Positions 33,362 through 42,287 of a stretch of DNA of 55,719 nt are shown here, one piece after another. How positions within the stretch are numbered: position 1 is the stretch's first letter; each line of letters begins with the position of its first letter. The DNA comes from JAABRU01 sp041390465 (GTDB taxonomy: Bacteria > Desulfobacterota > Desulfobacteria > Desulfobacterales > Desulfococcaceae), in contig JAWKPW010000030.1 in assembly GCA_041390465.1 (NCBI GenBank), positions 1 to 55,719 of the forward strand, in the 5' to 3' direction. A program made the position numbers and the translations under genes. The notes under the pieces were generated by a model that worked only from the letters and a program-made list of their open reading frames with translations, had not been told where the DNA came from and did no database searches.

Positions 33362-33604
33362 ATGCCAACTGTCTTAAAAATAAAATCCTTCCGTTTCCAT
33401 TTTTATTCAGATGAAGGAAATGAGCCTCCGCATATTCATGTGGAAACTCCGGACGGGGAATGCAAATTCTGGCTTGATCCGGTACGTCTGGCAAGAAATC
33501 GGGGAGTGCATCCGCACACACTCAGACTGATTGAAAAAATGGTTTTCAGTTATCTGGATTTGTTAAAGGAAAAATACAATGAATTCCAAAATCAGAGAAT
33601 ATAA
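33362..33604 (+). CDS. DUF4160 family protein
   Basis: This is an 80-residue protein with the DUF4160 pattern KSFRFHFYSDEGNEPPHIHVE, then CKFWLDPVRLARNRG. Such genes usually sit before a DUF2442 gene, as here (26-base overlap), and the pair has been likened to a toxin-antitoxin unit without firm proof. It interrupts the run of polysaccharide genes. Confidence 0.82.
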   Translation: MPTVLKIKSFRFHFYSDEGNEPPHIHVETPDGECKFWLDPVRLARNRGVHPHTLRLIEKMVFSYLDLLKEKYNEFQNQRI

Positions 33605-33872
33605 AACATCGGCTGAACCTGCTGCTGTCCGTGCATGGGCTGAGGGAAGAATGATTTTTCTTGAACTTACAGATGGCCGCATTCTGGGATTTCCTGCCGA
33701 CCGATTCCGGATTCTCAGACAGGCAACTGACGGGCAGTTGAAAAAAGTGAGTCTGCGTCTTAACGGATTTGCTTTGCGATGGGAAGAACTGGATGAGGAT
33801 ATTACAGTACCCGGTGTTGTGGCAGGCAATTTTCAGTTGCCATATGAAGCAGAATATCTGAAAGTTGCTTAA
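33579..33872 (+). CDS. DUF2442 family protein
   Basis: This is a 97-residue protein with the DUF2442 core MIFLELTDGRILGFPADRF, then LRWEELDEDITVPGVVAG. It overlaps the DUF4160 gene, so the two are translationally coupled. The usual suggestion is that DUF2442 proteins bind DNA or act as the antitoxin-like partner; I cannot test this here. Confidence 0.82.
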   Translation: MNSKIREYKTSAEPAAVRAWAEGRMIFLELTDGRILGFPADRFRILRQATDGQLKKVSLRLNGFALRWEELDEDITVPGVVAGNFQLPYEAEYLKVA

Positions 33873-33910
33873 ATTTTTTCGATTTTATCGGAAAATTGTT
33901 AAATAAAGAA

Positions 33911-33986
33911 ACATTGACTCTGGGATGGCAGAACCGCCCAGCGGGTGGTTGCATCCATCAGGGAACATATCGGGAAAATGCAATGA
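33911..33986 (+). pseudogene. Remnant of a second wecB 3' end
   Basis: With one missing base near 33917 the sequence reads LWDGRTAQRVVASIREHIG and ends KMQ-stop. The real wecB ends LWDGRTAQRVVESVKGILL-stop. DNA similarity covers ACATTGA-CTCTGGGA-GGCAGAACCGC and then fades. The DUF4160-DUF2442 pair thus lies between a full wecB and a paralogous tail, which suggests an insertion or recombination between two epimerase genes. Confidence 0.7.
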
Positions 33987-34447
33987 ATCTGATGCACCGG
34001 AATCAGATTGATCGGATTATCGGTCAGTTTGAACAGGGAATCATAACAAGAAAACAGGCAGTATGGAGTTTGATGGATATGCCTGAACATCCTGATTTTC
34101 AGGGAATATGGGAGACCCTTATTGTTCATATTGTCTTGATGGAAATTTCCCGTGTACTGCCGGATACAGAAAAATACAGAAAGCACTGGCTGAGTGAAAT
34201 CAAGGCATGGCAGAACCGGCTGAACCGCTTTGTCCGCAAATCCAAGGCATCTTACCGCAATGCAGTCAGAAAACATTTTTATCAGGCTGCTGATCATCTG
34301 TTTAAGGATGATTGTGCCAATCTGCTGTTCAGTATCGAGATTCATCTGGAAGAAATAACCGGGATTGCGGATTGTGCCATTGAAGACATTCTGAGCAAAA
34401 TGAAACCGGATGCAAAGGATATGGAATGGTTTCTGGAGTATTCATGA
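33983..34447 (+). CDS. Hypothetical helical protein
   Basis: This is a 154-residue soluble protein with an all-helical look, rich in Ile, Trp and charged residues (NQIDRIIGQFEQGIITRKQ; LSEIKAWQNRLNRFVRKSK). I do not recognise the family. The chosen ATG at 33983 overlaps the end of the wecB remnant, so translation may have been inherited from that gene. Its stop overlaps the next ATG (ATGA), so it is coupled to the deacetylase. Confidence 0.6.
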   Translation: MNLMHRNQIDRIIGQFEQGIITRKQAVWSLMDMPEHPDFQGIWETLIVHIVLMEISRVLPDTEKYRKHWLSEIKAWQNRLNRFVRKSKASYRNAVRKHFYQAADHLFKDDCANLLFSIEIHLEEITGIADCAIEDILSKMKPDAKDMEWFLEYS

Positions 34448-35334
34448 AAAAGACAATTCTTCTGACAATTGATGTGGAAGACTGGTTTCAGGTGGAAAAT
34501 TTCAAGCAGTATATACGCTTTTCCGACTGGGATTCCTGTGAACACCGGGTGGAAAAAAGCACTCATCGTCTTCTGGATTTTCTGGATCAGCAAAAATGCC
34601 TGAAACCGGATACCGGGGAATACGGAAACCCTTGTGCCACATTTTTCATTCTGGGATGGCTCGCGGAAAAATATCCGCAGCTTGTGCGGGAAATTCATGA
34701 CAGGGGACATGAAGTGGCCTCTCACGGCTATTATCATCATCTGTGCAATCGGGAATCGCGCGAAAATCTGAAAAAAGATCTTGCAAAAAGCAGAAAACTT
34801 TTGGAAGATATTGTCGGCTTTTCTGTAAAAGGCTATCGGGCGCCCAGTTTTTCTGTGGACAACGAAATTCTCAATCTTATCAAAGACAGTGGCTATCTCT
34901 ATGATTCCAGCTACAATTCCTTTGCCATGCACGGACGTTACGGCAGTGTTTCCCTGCCGGAAAACAGAAAACCGGGCATTGCGGTGAAAATGGCAGAGCA
35001 TTTTTATGAACTGCCTGTCAGCAACCTGAACATGGGAAAGCAGATTCTCCCCTGGGGCGGCGGCGGGTATTTCCGTCTGATTCCCTTTCCTGTGTTCAGA
35101 CAGGGAATCAACCAGATATTCAGGCATGAGGATGCGTATCTGTTTTACATGCACCCCTGGGAAATAGATCCGGAGCAGCCCAGAGTGAAACAGGCTTCGG
35201 CATTTTTTAAGTTCAGGCACTACAGCAATCTTCACAGGACAGAGGCAAAACTTTCCGGACTGTTTCAGTCCTTTGCAGACTGCTGTTTTATGAGCTGTCG
35301 TCAATATCTGAAGGAATCAGCCAAATGTGCATAA
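34444..35334 (+). CDS. Exosortase-associated polysaccharide deacetylase (NodB/DUF3473)
   Basis: This 296-residue protein shows the NodB fold: TIDVEDWFQVENF (catalytic and metal Asp), EVASHGYYHHLC (His-x3-His metal site) and GYRAPSFSVDNE. The tail YFRLIPFPVFRQGIN and YMHPWEIDPEQPRV is typical of the DUF3473 extension of deacetylases in exosortase loci. It would remove N-acetyl groups from the polymer or its precursor. No signal peptide is visible. The start overlaps the preceding stop by 4 bases. Confidence 0.9.
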   Translation: MKKTILLTIDVEDWFQVENFKQYIRFSDWDSCEHRVEKSTHRLLDFLDQQKCLKPDTGEYGNPCATFFILGWLAEKYPQLVREIHDRGHEVASHGYYHHLCNRESRENLKKDLAKSRKLLEDIVGFSVKGYRAPSFSVDNEILNLIKDSGYLYDSSYNSFAMHGRYGSVSLPENRKPGIAVKMAEHFYELPVSNLNMGKQILPWGGGGYFRLIPFPVFRQGINQIFRHEDAYLFYMHPWEIDPEQPRVKQASAFFKFRHYSNLHRTEAKLSGLFQSFADCCFMSCRQYLKESAKCA

Positions 35335-36353
35335 AATTGTTTCAGCCTGCGGATGAGAAATACTGGGATTCTTATGTCATGCACCACCCCCGCAGCAGTT
35401 TTTTTCATCTGAGCGGATGGAAAAAGGTGGTGGAACGCTCGTTCGGACATAAAGCCTTTTACCTGATATGTGAAGAAAATTTCCGGATCAAAGGAGTGTT
35501 TCCGCTTTTTTCCGTAAAAAGCATTCTCTTTGGCCGTTCCATGGTTTCCGTGCCTTTTGCCACATATGGCGGAATTCTTGCAGATGACAAAATTGTTGAA
35601 CAGCAGCTTTACGGCGAAGCAGTGGCGTTGACAAAAGACAAGGCTCTTGAATATCTGGAAATCAGAAATGAGGAAAACCTGCTTCCGGATCTGCCCGGCA
35701 AGGATTTGTATTATGTGTTCAAAAAGGAAATCGAATCTGACAATGAAAAAAATCTCAACAGCATTCCGAGAAAAACCCGGAGAATGATTCGTCAGGGAAT
35801 GAAAAACGGACTGGAGGTCCGTTTTGGCAGTGTGGAACTGCTTGACATATTTTATGATTTGTTTGCACACAGTTATCGCCGACTGGGGTCTCCGGTTTTT
35901 TCCAAAAAATATCTGAAAAATATTCTGGAAGAATTCAGACACAAAGCCAATCTCCTGATTGTCTTCAAAGATGAAAAAGCCCTTTCCGGTGTTCTCAGTT
36001 TTTATTTCAAAGATCAGGTCATTCCCTATTATTCCGGTGCTGTTCCGGAATCCCAGAACCTTGCCGCGAATGATTATCTGTACTGGGCATTGATGAGTGA
36101 CGCTGCAGAAAGAGGATACCGGATATTTGATTTTGGCAGAAGCAAGAAAGACACAGGGCCGTTTCATTTCAAACGCCACTGGGGATTTGAACCCCGGCTG
36201 CTGCATTACCGTTATTATCTCAACACCGTTGCGGAAGTGCCGAACATCAGTCCGGCAAATCCCAAGTATCAGAAAAAAATAGAAATGTGGCGAAAACTGC
36301 CTTTGTGGGCCACAAAAATCATTGGGCCGGAGATTGTCAAATATGTTCCCTGA
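35325..36353 (+). CDS. FemAB-related protein of the exosortase locus (GNAT fold)
   Basis: This is a 342-residue protein of the FemAB/GNAT superfamily. It has FFHLSGWKKVVERSFGHKAFYL at the N-terminus, RKTRRMIRQGMKNGLEV in the middle and YRIFDFGRSKKDTGPFHFKRHW near the end. Relatives in exosortase loci are proposed to transfer an aminoacyl or acyl group to the polymer or a sugar. It overlaps the deacetylase by 10 bases and the next gene by 11. Confidence 0.87.
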   Translation: MCIKLFQPADEKYWDSYVMHHPRSSFFHLSGWKKVVERSFGHKAFYLICEENFRIKGVFPLFSVKSILFGRSMVSVPFATYGGILADDKIVEQQLYGEAVALTKDKALEYLEIRNEENLLPDLPGKDLYYVFKKEIESDNEKNLNSIPRKTRRMIRQGMKNGLEVRFGSVELLDIFYDLFAHSYRRLGSPVFSKKYLKNILEEFRHKANLLIVFKDEKALSGVLSFYFKDQVIPYYSGAVPESQNLAANDYLYWALMSDAAERGYRIFDFGRSKKDTGPFHFKRHWGFEPRLLHYRYYLNTVAEVPNISPANPKYQKKIEMWRKLPLWATKIIGPEIVKYVP

Positions 36354-36732
36354 GCCCTCCGCAGTCAGACGGAACCGGATATTTCTCCTTTTTTATATGC
36401 TCCTGATTTTCATGGTGTCTGCACTTCCTTCGGATGAATCTCTGTCTTTCCGTTTTCTGGCTGAGTTAAAACCGCAATGGCAGAATCTGCTGCATATTCC
36501 GGTTTACATGCTTCTTGCTTTTCTGTGGCTGCATTGTGTCCGCAGTCCTTATGAACGGAGCATGGCTGTTTTTCTGTATGCAAACGGATACGGGATATTC
36601 AATGAACTGGTGCAGATGATGATTCCGGGACGCTTTTTTTCTCTCTTGGATATGCTTCTCAACAGCCTGGGAGTTCTGCTGGGAATCATGCTTTTCCGCT
36701 GTTACAAAAAAATGCACAAAAGACTGATATGA
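36343..36732 (+). CDS. VanZ-like membrane protein
   Basis: This 129-residue protein has four hydrophobic segments and the VanZ-like pattern: VSALPSDES early, LLHIPVYMLLAFLWL in the middle, and NELVQMMIPGRFFSLLDMLLN with the conserved Glu and Asp. VanZ-like genes are common in exosortase loci; the function is unknown. I start at the ATG at 36343, which has GGAG about 9 bases upstream. It overlaps the next gene by 4 bases. Confidence 0.8.
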   Translation: MFPEPSAVRRNRIFLLFYMLLIFMVSALPSDESLSFRFLAELKPQWQNLLHIPVYMLLAFLWLHCVRSPYERSMAVFLYANGYGIFNELVQMMIPGRFFSLLDMLLNSLGVLLGIMLFRCYKKMHKRLI

Positions 36733-37949
36733 AAATTCTCTATATTTCGCATCGGATTCCCTATCCGCCCAACAAAGGGGATAAAGTCAGATCATTCAAT
36801 GAAATAAAATATTTTTCCTGTTTTCATGAAATTGATCTGGCCGCGCTGGTGGACAATCCGACAGATTTCAGATATGAATCTGATCTGAAAAAGTATTGCA
36901 GAAATGTGATGCTTGCCCCGCTGAATCCTTTGCAAGGCAAAGTAAGAGGACTGTTCCGGCTGTTTCAGGGACAGCCTCTGTCTGCGGGATATTTTTATTC
37001 CAAATTTCTGCAAAAAAAGATCGATCTGCTTCTTTCCCAAAATGATTATGATGCCATTGTCTGTTTTTCCTCTCCCATGGCTGAATATCTCTGTGCTTCA
37101 AAATTTCACAGCAAACTGTTTTCAGAAAAGAAACAGCCAAAACTGATTATGGATTTCTGTGATCTGGACTCAGACAAATGGCGCCAGTATGCCGGAAACA
37201 GCGCTTTTCCGCTGAATCTGATTTACCGGATGGAATGCAGGCTGCTGCTGGAATATGAAAAAAAGATAAACCGGACTTTTGACCGTTCCATTTTCATATC
37301 GCAACAGGAAGCAGATCTGTTTTATCATTTGTATCCCCGTGCCTGCAAAATCTCTGTTATTCCAAACGGCGTGGATCATCAGTATTTTTCTCCGCGGGGT
37401 TCTTCTCTTCCCATTGCGGAGAAAAAAGGGCCGGCTCTGCTTTTTACGGGCGCAATGGATTATTATGCGAATGTGGATGGGGTATGCCGGTTTTGCACAG
37501 ATATTTTCCCGATCATCAAAGCAAAACATGCAGATGCACAGTTTTATATTGTCGGCAGCAAACCCGATCCCAGAGTCAGAGAACTGGAAAAAATCAGGGA
37601 TGTGCATGTGACCGGTTTTGTGGAAGATATTCGGCCCTACTACGAAATGGCTGATGTCAGTGTAATTCCTCTGCGCATTGCCAGAGGAGTTCAAAACAAA
37701 GTGCTGGAAGCCATGTCCATGGGAAAAGCGGTTGTTGCCACATCCACGTCAGTGAAAGGCATTGCTGCGGACCATGAGGGAAATCTGCGGGTTGCAGACA
37801 CAGCAGAGGCGTTTGCCCGGTCGGTTTTTCTGTTTCTGGAAAATGAGAAGCTTCGTCGTCAGGCTGGAAGCAATCTGCGAAGTTTTGTCAAAAAACATTA
37901 TGACTGGGAAAGCAATATGAAATATCTGGAGGAACTCCTTTTTATATGA
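36729..37949 (+). CDS. Exosortase-locus glycosyltransferase, GT4 type
   Basis: This 406-residue cytoplasmic glycosyltransferase has the GT-B fold. It begins YISHRIPYPPNKGDKVRSFN, the typical start of the PEP-CTERM-locus family. It has GVDHQYFSPRG, LLFTGAMDYYANVDGV and the nucleotide-sugar-binding IPLRIARGVQNKVLEAMSMG. It adds one sugar of the repeat unit; the sugar is unknown. It is coupled to VanZ-like and to the next glycosyltransferase by 4-base overlaps. Confidence 0.9.
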   Translation: MKILYISHRIPYPPNKGDKVRSFNEIKYFSCFHEIDLAALVDNPTDFRYESDLKKYCRNVMLAPLNPLQGKVRGLFRLFQGQPLSAGYFYSKFLQKKIDLLLSQNDYDAIVCFSSPMAEYLCASKFHSKLFSEKKQPKLIMDFCDLDSDKWRQYAGNSAFPLNLIYRMECRLLLEYEKKINRTFDRSIFISQQEADLFYHLYPRACKISVIPNGVDHQYFSPRGSSLPIAEKKGPALLFTGAMDYYANVDGVCRFCTDIFPIIKAKHADAQFYIVGSKPDPRVRELEKIRDVHVTGFVEDIRPYYEMADVSVIPLRIARGVQNKVLEAMSMGKAVVATSTSVKGIAADHEGNLRVADTAEAFARSVFLFLENEKLRRQAGSNLRSFVKKHYDWESNMKYLEELLFI

Positions 37950-39179
37950 AAAAATTTAAAATTCTGCATATCTTGGATCACAGCCTGCCTCTTCACAGCG
38001 GTTACACCTTCCGCAGTCAGAATATTTTTCTGGCCCAGCGCGCACGGGGATGGGTGCCGGTTATACTGACTTCTCCGAAACATGAGGAAAGCTGGAAAGG
38101 AGAATGCCATTGGCAGGAAACTATCGGAGATCTCAGCTATTACCGCAGCGGCGCGGTGGCTTCCCCGCCTGTTCCCTTTGCCTATGAATCCAGACTGATG
38201 TTCACACTCGCAAAGCGTATCCGGCAGGTTGCAGAAAAAGAAAAACCGGATATACTTCATGCGCATTCCCCGGTACTCAATGCGATTCCCGCACTTAGCG
38301 GGACGGCAGATGAAAATTCCGGTCGTGTATGAAATCCGGGCTTTCTGGGAAGATGCGGCCGTGGATCACGGCACATATGCAGAAAATTCATGGAAATACA
38401 GACTGACCCGTGCCATTGAGACATGGGTATGCCAAAAAGCGGATCAGGTGGCAATTCTCTGTCACGGACTGAAAAATGATCTGATCCAAAGGGGAATTGA
38501 TGCACAGAAGATTACACCGGTTTTTAACGCTGTGAATCCGGAAAATTTTTCGCTGTGTGATCCGGATGAGCAGTTTCTCCGTGAGTGGGGACTGAAAAAC
38601 AGAAAAGTGATTGGTTTTATCGGCTCTTTTTACCGCTATGAGGGACTGGATCTGCTGGTGGATGCATTTTCGCAGATCGCAGACCGGCATCCGGATGCTG
38701 TCCTGCTTCTGGTCGGCGGAGGGGAAATGGCAAAGGAACTGAAACAAAAGGCTCAACTCCTGCATATAAGCGATAAAGTAATCATGCCGGGACGGATTGA
38801 TCATGAAAAAATCGCGGGTGTGTATGCACTGATTGACATTCTGGCCTATCCCCGCCATTCCATGCGCCTGACAGAACTGGTTACACCGTTAAAACCACTG
38901 GAGGCAATGGCAATGGGCAAGGCATTTGTTGCAAGTGATGTAGGGGGGCATAAGGAACTGATTTGGCACAATCAAACCGGTTTTCTTTTCCCATCCGGCA
39001 ATGCCAATGCCCTTGCTGCCGGACTTGACAGGCTTCTCAGTGATGAAGCTCTGCGGACAAGACTTCAGACAGAGGGATTCCAATGGGTGCGGGAACATCA
39101 TACATGGGAGAAAACCACTGCTGTTTATCCCGGTATTTACCAAAGAGCTATGGAACAGGCAAAAAAAAGAGGTTGCTGA
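37946..39179 (+). pseudogene. Exosortase-associated glycosyltransferase GT4, one frameshift
   Basis: The frame from 37946 reads KILHILDHSLPLHSGYTFRS, the start of an exosortase-A-associated glycosyltransferase family, and continues to HAHSPVLNAIPAL. It then shifts near 38291-38296 to a second frame, AGRQMKIPVVYEIRAFWED, which runs to 39179 with NAVNPENF, GFIGSFYRYEGLDLLV and LKPLEAMAMGKAFVASDVGG. One indel restores a 410-residue protein, so this is either a recent mutation or an assembly error. No residue of the catalytic region is lost. Confidence 0.85.
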
Positions 39180-39430
39180 ATCCATGAAGATTCAGTATAA
39201 TTTGATTTTTTGTTTCCCACAGAGAATTTGGGAACTGAATGTTACGCATGGTTATCATATCGGCGAAAGCCTTTATCCAGAACCTTTTGAAAATACTGGA
39301 TTTCGGCTTACGCGGGAATGACGGTGGATACAGTAAGCTGCTGAATTTTAAAAGATTAGCCTGACATCAGTCAGGAAAATTCACTTCTGTCTGAATCATG
39401 GGCAATCGGCTAAGAAAGGTCATCACAGGC

Positions 39431-40258
39431 ATGAATGATGAAAATAGCTATATTTCCGGAATGCTGACGCGGACACGGCTGTTTATGGATGAGGCTGCGG
39501 TTGAGAAAGTCAGGAATACCGTGTTTGCCATTGCCGGAATGGGCGGAGTGGGTGCGATTACAGTGGAACTGCTTGCGCGCTGGGGGGTAAAAAAATTCCG
39601 CCTGTTTGACATGGATGTGTATGAGGCAAGCAATCTGAACCGGCAGTTGTTTGCCACTTCAAAAACACTGGACAGATACAAAGTGGATGTTGCAGCAGAG
39701 CGGATTCAGGAAATCAATCCCCATGCGGAAGTGGAAATGTCTGTGCGCGCACTGGCCAATAATGAAAATGCCGAGCCTTTTGTAAAAGGCGCAGGAATTG
39801 TCATACAGAATGCGGATCGTCCCTCTGCCAAACTGTTTTATCTTTATGCGCAGAAATACAGAATTCCTCTGGTAAACGGATTTGCAACAGTCACAGGAGG
39901 CCGTGTCCAGACCTTTGATTACCGCAAATCCTCGTGTGAAAGTGTTCTGGAAACCCTGTGGAAAAAAATAAAATACGGAAATCAGAAGGCGTTGACAGAA
40001 ATGAGTGCAGAGGAAATCTCGGCTTTTGACAAAACCTGGGTTCATGCCACTGCACCGTCTCTGAATTTTGTCACCAATATGGTCGGATGTCTGATTGTGG
40101 CAGAAGCTGTAAAACTGCTGAGCGGATACGGCAGAAATGTCCATTATCCCAAATACCTTGCTTTTGACACATTCGGCTTTGGAATGAAAATCCGGAATTC
40201 CCTTTCGCCGTTCAATCCGGATAATATCAGGAAAATAAAAGGGATATTCAGAAAGTAA
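39431..40258 (+). CDS. ThiF/HesA/MoeB-family E1-like adenylyltransferase
   Basis: This 275-residue soluble protein has the E1-like nucleotide site VFAIAGMGGVGAITVELLAR and the catalytic/ATP segment DMDVYEASNLNRQ, followed by VIQNADRPSAK and a C-terminal WVHATAPSLNF and VAEAVKLL. It belongs to the ThiF fold, which adenylates a C-terminal glycine of a ubiquitin-like protein or another carboxylate. The zinc-binding CxxC pairs of MoeB/ThiF are not seen. No ubiquitin-like partner lies nearby. It sits alone between two polysaccharide genes, with 218-base and 114-base gaps. The upstream gap carries a degenerate GGCTTACGCGGGAATGACG filler repeat. Confidence 0.85.
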   Translation: MNDENSYISGMLTRTRLFMDEAAVEKVRNTVFAIAGMGGVGAITVELLARWGVKKFRLFDMDVYEASNLNRQLFATSKTLDRYKVDVAAERIQEINPHAEVEMSVRALANNENAEPFVKGAGIVIQNADRPSAKLFYLYAQKYRIPLVNGFATVTGGRVQTFDYRKSSCESVLETLWKKIKYGNQKALTEMSAEEISAFDKTWVHATAPSLNFVTNMVGCLIVAEAVKLLSGYGRNVHYPKYLAFDTFGFGMKIRNSLSPFNPDNIRKIKGIFRK

Positions 40259-40371
40259 AATCGGATCTGAAATACATCTCTGAAAAATATCGTGTTCAGC
40301 AGTCTGATTTTTTTAATCAGGCAGTTGCCTGACAAACATCCTCCCCAAAAATTGTTGACAGTAAACAGGCT

Positions 40372-41676
40372 ATGCGATCCAAACTGGTTCTTCTCATTCT
40401 GCTGTTTGGTGTTTTGTGGGGAATTCGTGCACCTGTTGGCGGAATGTGGTTTTACTCCTGGGTGACACTTTTCAGACCCCAGGATTTTACCTGGCTGCCC
40501 CTTCCGAATCTGGTTCCGATATCCGTAGCCATCTTGGTATTTTCTCTTTTGTTTGGAGCTGTCAGAAAAAAACTGACATTCAGATGGAATACGGGTTCCA
40601 TTCATTTGTGTTCCATTCTTTTTGTGTGTTTTTTGTCCTACTGTTTTTCCTCCACCAGAGAGGCATCCTGGGAAAAACTGGTTCAGGTATTTAAAATACT
40701 TCTGCCTTCCATTCTGATTTGCAACAGCATTTCCAAAGAAAGGGATTTCAGAATCATTGTCATGACATATGCCGTTTCTGTGGGCATATGGGCCATTCAG
40801 TCCGCAGTTCACGGTCTGGCCGGAGGACGCGCAGTTGAAAACATGGGTATCGGTGGACAGATGTCGGAAAGAAATGATTTTGCCGTGGGTGTTGTGATGA
40901 CTTGGCCCCTTTGGTATTATTTCGGCCTGCTTTCAGAAAAAAAACTGTTCAAATGGGGATTTTTCTGCGGCTCATTTTTTGTGGGGCTGTGCGTCATAAT
41001 TTCCAATTCAAGGGGAGCAATGCTGGGGCTGGCTGTTGTGCTGTTTCTGAATTTCATGAGAAAAGGCACGAACCGCTTCCGGAATCTGTTTTTATTCCTG
41101 TTTTTGACCCCAATAGTTCTTGCACTTATGCCGGATTATACTTTTAAGCGATTGCAGACCATAGAGATGGGGACAGAACAGACAGATGAATCGGCCCAAT
41201 CCAGAATGATTTTGATGAAAGCGGGTCTGCAGGGTGCGATGGACAATCCGCTTTTTGGTGTGGGAACCGGATGCTGGGGATTGCATTATCATAACTATGT
41301 TGAAAAAAGAGGAGATGGGGCTTATGAACCCCATTCGATCTGGATTAAAATGGCAGCGGAACTGGGATTTGTGGGTTTGGGAACCTATCTTTTCATGCTT
41401 GGCAACATTATCATGAAACTGAGAAAAATTCAAAAAATGGGCTTGCATGAAAACAATATGAAACGCTATCATTATGCCGGGATGCTGCAATTGGCACTGA
41501 TAGGATACTGTACTGCAGGTTCCTTTATCAATCAGGTCTATTATGAATATATGTTTCTGCTGATAGCCGCGTCCGGAGCCTTTATTCACTTATGCCGCTC
41601 AGGTGAATTTGAAACAGATTCGTCTTCTGAAAATGCTTTATATACAGATACAGGACAGAAAATTCTGACTTCTTGA
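40372..41676 (+). CDS. O-antigen ligase-like / O-glycosylation ligase of the exosortase locus
   Basis: This is a 434-residue membrane protein with about ten helices. It has the Wzy/WaaL-type pattern of exosortase-associated ligases: WFYSWVTLFRPQDFTWL early, GGQMSERNDFAVGVVM, then IISNSRGAMLGL, and the periplasmic loop GVGTGCWGLHYHNYV followed by EPHSIWIKMAAELGFVG. It would link or polymerise repeat units on the periplasmic side. It stands alone after the ThiF-like gene. Confidence 0.88.
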   Translation: MRSKLVLLILLFGVLWGIRAPVGGMWFYSWVTLFRPQDFTWLPLPNLVPISVAILVFSLLFGAVRKKLTFRWNTGSIHLCSILFVCFLSYCFSSTREASWEKLVQVFKILLPSILICNSISKERDFRIIVMTYAVSVGIWAIQSAVHGLAGGRAVENMGIGGQMSERNDFAVGVVMTWPLWYYFGLLSEKKLFKWGFFCGSFFVGLCVIISNSRGAMLGLAVVLFLNFMRKGTNRFRNLFLFLFLTPIVLALMPDYTFKRLQTIEMGTEQTDESAQSRMILMKAGLQGAMDNPLFGVGTGCWGLHYHNYVEKRGDGAYEPHSIWIKMAAELGFVGLGTYLFMLGNIIMKLRKIQKMGLHENNMKRYHYAGMLQLALIGYCTAGSFINQVYYEYMFLLIAASGAFIHLCRSGEFETDSSSENALYTDTGQKILTS

Positions 41677-41778
41677 GCATAAAATCTGACTGTTTTTGAT
41701 AAGAACGCATAACTGTTTGAAATTAAAATTCTCCGAATAAACAAGGAAGTCTTTCAGGAAAATAAAGGAGACATTTCC

Positions 41779-42261
41779 ATGAAGAAAAAAATATCCATGT
41801 TTCTGCTTATCGCATGTATCTGTTTGCTATCTGTCGCCCACGGCAAGGAAAAACAGTGGTGGGAAAAATGGGACAGATTTCCCAAAGAGGACAAAGCCCC
41901 CCGCATCATGCCTCAGGAAGTCAAAAAGCTGATGATGGCAGGGGAAAAAATGGTGTTTGTCTATAACGGATTTGATGTGGAAAAGGTGGTATGCGGCTCA
42001 TTGTATATTCCCTATCTTCTTGTGCCTCCTGAGCATGACGGTTCCAGAATCAATCTGAAACCCATTCCAAAGGACTGGTGGGTCATGTGCTACTGACCCT
42101 GACCTTCGGAAGAAGACAGTGCCCGTGTGGTACAATGGTTGAAGTACAAAGGATATACAAAGGCAAGAGCAGTACGGCTCGGATTTACGGGACTGGAAAA
42201 TGCAGGTTTTGTTTTCTGCCGACCACCCGCCTCTTTTACAGAGAAAAATGCAATACGATGA
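41779..42261 (+). CDS. Secreted rhodanese-like protein with two in-frame TGA codons: candidate selenoprotein (U-P-U-P)
   Basis: AAGGAGA lies 7 bases before the ATG. A signal peptide (FLLIACICLLSVAHG) leads into a rhodanese-like domain (RIMPQEVKKLMMAGEKMVFV). The frame meets TGA at 42094-42096 and again at 42100-42102. Beyond these it continues without change as PSEEDSARVVQWLKYKGY to a stop at 42259-42261. Rhodanese-like proteins commonly have Y-C-x-C-P-x-E-x-x-S-A-R-V here, and both TGAs fall on the two cysteines. The simplest reading is a 160-residue protein with two selenocysteines. Possible SECIS hairpins are CUUC-GGAA-GAAG (42104-42115) and GUAC with a 10-base loop (42130-42147). The alternative is a pseudogene truncated at 105 residues. 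Confidence 0.7.
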
Positions 42262-42287
42262 TACAGAGCTTTTTGAGAGTTGAATGA

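Noticed and set aside
39300..39332. GGCTTACGCGGGAATGACG as part of a CRISPR or attachment site
   Set aside because: It is a single copy in the window and looks like a common dispersed filler repeat; no spacer array or integrase is present.
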